The position numbers and the translations under genes were made by a program. Under the pieces are notes generated by a model. The model was not told the origin of the DNA and searched no databases. It saw only the letters and a program-made list of their open reading frames with translations. DNA of 6,125 nt from Alphaproteobacteria bacterium (lineage in GTDB: Bacteria > Pseudomonadota > Alphaproteobacteria > Micavibrionales > UBA2020): positions 1-6,125 of the forward strand of contig JAQSWE010000168.1 of the NCBI GenBank assembly GCA_029266795.1. The letters are read 5' to 3'. This document shows positions 5,561-6,125 of this stretch, in pieces (position 1 is the stretch's first letter; the number at the start of each line of letters is the position of its first letter).

Positions 5561-6125
5561 TCAGGGCAGGTTGATCAGATCTTTGATTTCCTGCGGCAAC
5601 TGCGGCGTTTTGCAGCGCTGGTAATCGGCGATCTTCGCGGTGTCATCCTCGTCATAGATCGAGCGCCAGACTTCCACGTTGTTATAAGCGACATTCGCAT
5701 CCAGAAAGAACGGATCGGCGCGGCTGGGGCCGTGGCCGGTCGCGAACTGGTCGTCGAAGGTGGTGAAGTCGCCATCGACATCGAGGCGCGAATAGATGAT
5801 TTTCTTTTTTCCCTTCGTCACCTGCGGGCGCGCACGCTCCGCCGTGCCGTAGCTCGTCTTGCCGCCAAGGCCCGCGGGTTCCAGCTTCGCTTTACCGGCC
5901 ATGAAAACGGGCAGCCCGTTGATATAGGCCTGCAGCAATTTGTCGTCGTCATCGTAATCGGCGGAAATGTTCCAGCGGAAGATATAGAAACCGCAGAGGT
6001 TGATGTCGTAGATGTATTTCTCCGTCGTCTCGCGGCCGGGGCGGATCACTTGCGTCGCCTTGCCTTCCTCGACAAACACTTTGCGCAGCTCGTCGCGGTC
6101 GCTGCCTAGCTTGAAGCGGCTGCCG
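5561..6125 (-). CDS. Unrecognised protein, C-terminal 187 residues (5' end off the window)
   Basis: On the minus strand an open frame runs from the right edge to TGA at 5563-5561 with no interruption. An internal GTG at 6079-6077 is probably not the start, because the frame continues upstream through SRFKLGSDRDELRK. The visible part is rich in Asp, Tyr, Phe and Lys. It includes YDINLCGFYIFRWNISADYD, a Gly/Lys-rich middle (GLGGKTSYG, TKGKKKIIYS) and a C-terminal segment with FFLDANVAYNNVEVWRSIY, and it ends QEIKDLINLP. There is no membrane helix and no motif I can assign. Balanced amino acid use, with Trp, Tyr and Asn, favours this strand over the Val/Arg/Ala-rich open frame opposite. It converges with the upstream + strand gene. 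Confidence 0.7.
   Translation of the reverse strand, partial: GSRFKLGSDRDELRKVFVEEGKATQVIRPGRETTEKYIYDINLCGFYIFRWNISADYDDDDKLLQAYINGLPVFMAGKAKLEPAGLGGKTSYGTAERARPQVTKGKKKIIYSRLDVDGDFTTFDDQFATGHGPSRADPFFLDANVAYNNVEVWRSIYDEDDTAKIADYQRCKTPQLPQEIKDLINLP

Noticed and set aside
5943..5963. DDDDK motif in the minus-strand protein as an enteropeptidase-like site
   Set aside because: A run of acidic residues followed by lysine is common by chance and has no meaning in this context.
5543..6109. 188-residue + strand open frame over the right-hand end
   Set aside because: It overlaps the end of the thiamine diphosphokinase-like gene and is dominated by Val, Ile, Arg and Ala, like a shadow. The minus-strand frame has balanced composition and stays open to the window edge.

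Overview
The window looks like a chromosomal segment from a GC-rich alphaproteobacterium. Codons are GC-rich, the response regulator and kinase are of the OmpR type common there, and the extended -10 promoter at 4526-4534 has a form often seen in that class. No rRNA or marker gene is present, so the taxonomy is inference. No tRNA, CRISPR array, insertion sequence or recognisable mobile element is visible.

Region A (1-4508, + strand) is a probable signalling operon. A 119-base leader carries a tandem repeat TGCAC-N6-TGCAC with an 11-bp period and a -10-like hexamer 11 bases after it. A possible 59-residue membrane or secreted miniprotein follows (120-299). Next come a polytopic DUF4153/DUF4173-type inner-membrane protein (286-1731), a low-GC orphan membrane protein with four predicted helices (1748-2251), an OmpR/PhoB-family response regulator (2260-2952), and a periplasm-sensing histidine kinase (2949-4508). 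The regulator and kinase overlap by GTGA. The layout recalls CreBC plus the membrane protein CreD, and the leader repeat has the same geometry as the published CreB site (TTCAC-N6-TTCAC) with one changed base per half. A working model is that the kinase senses an envelope signal, phosphorylates the regulator, and the regulator controls its own operon including the two membrane proteins. The ligand and the role of the membrane proteins cannot be read from the sequence.

Region B (4509-5556, + strand) has its own candidate promoter and a clear ribosome binding site. It encodes a 111-residue protein of unknown function that shares one base (TAATG) with a divergent thiamine diphosphokinase-family protein. 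The catalytic-type aspartates of that family are present, but the usual GDFDS motif reads GDGDS.

Region C (5561-6125, - strand) is the C-terminal part of an unrecognised gene that runs off the right edge. It converges on the thiamine diphosphokinase gene with only four bases between stop codons.

The most noteworthy items are the phased repeat as a candidate autoregulatory operator, and the low-GC membrane gene inserted in the middle of an otherwise GC-rich sensory operon.
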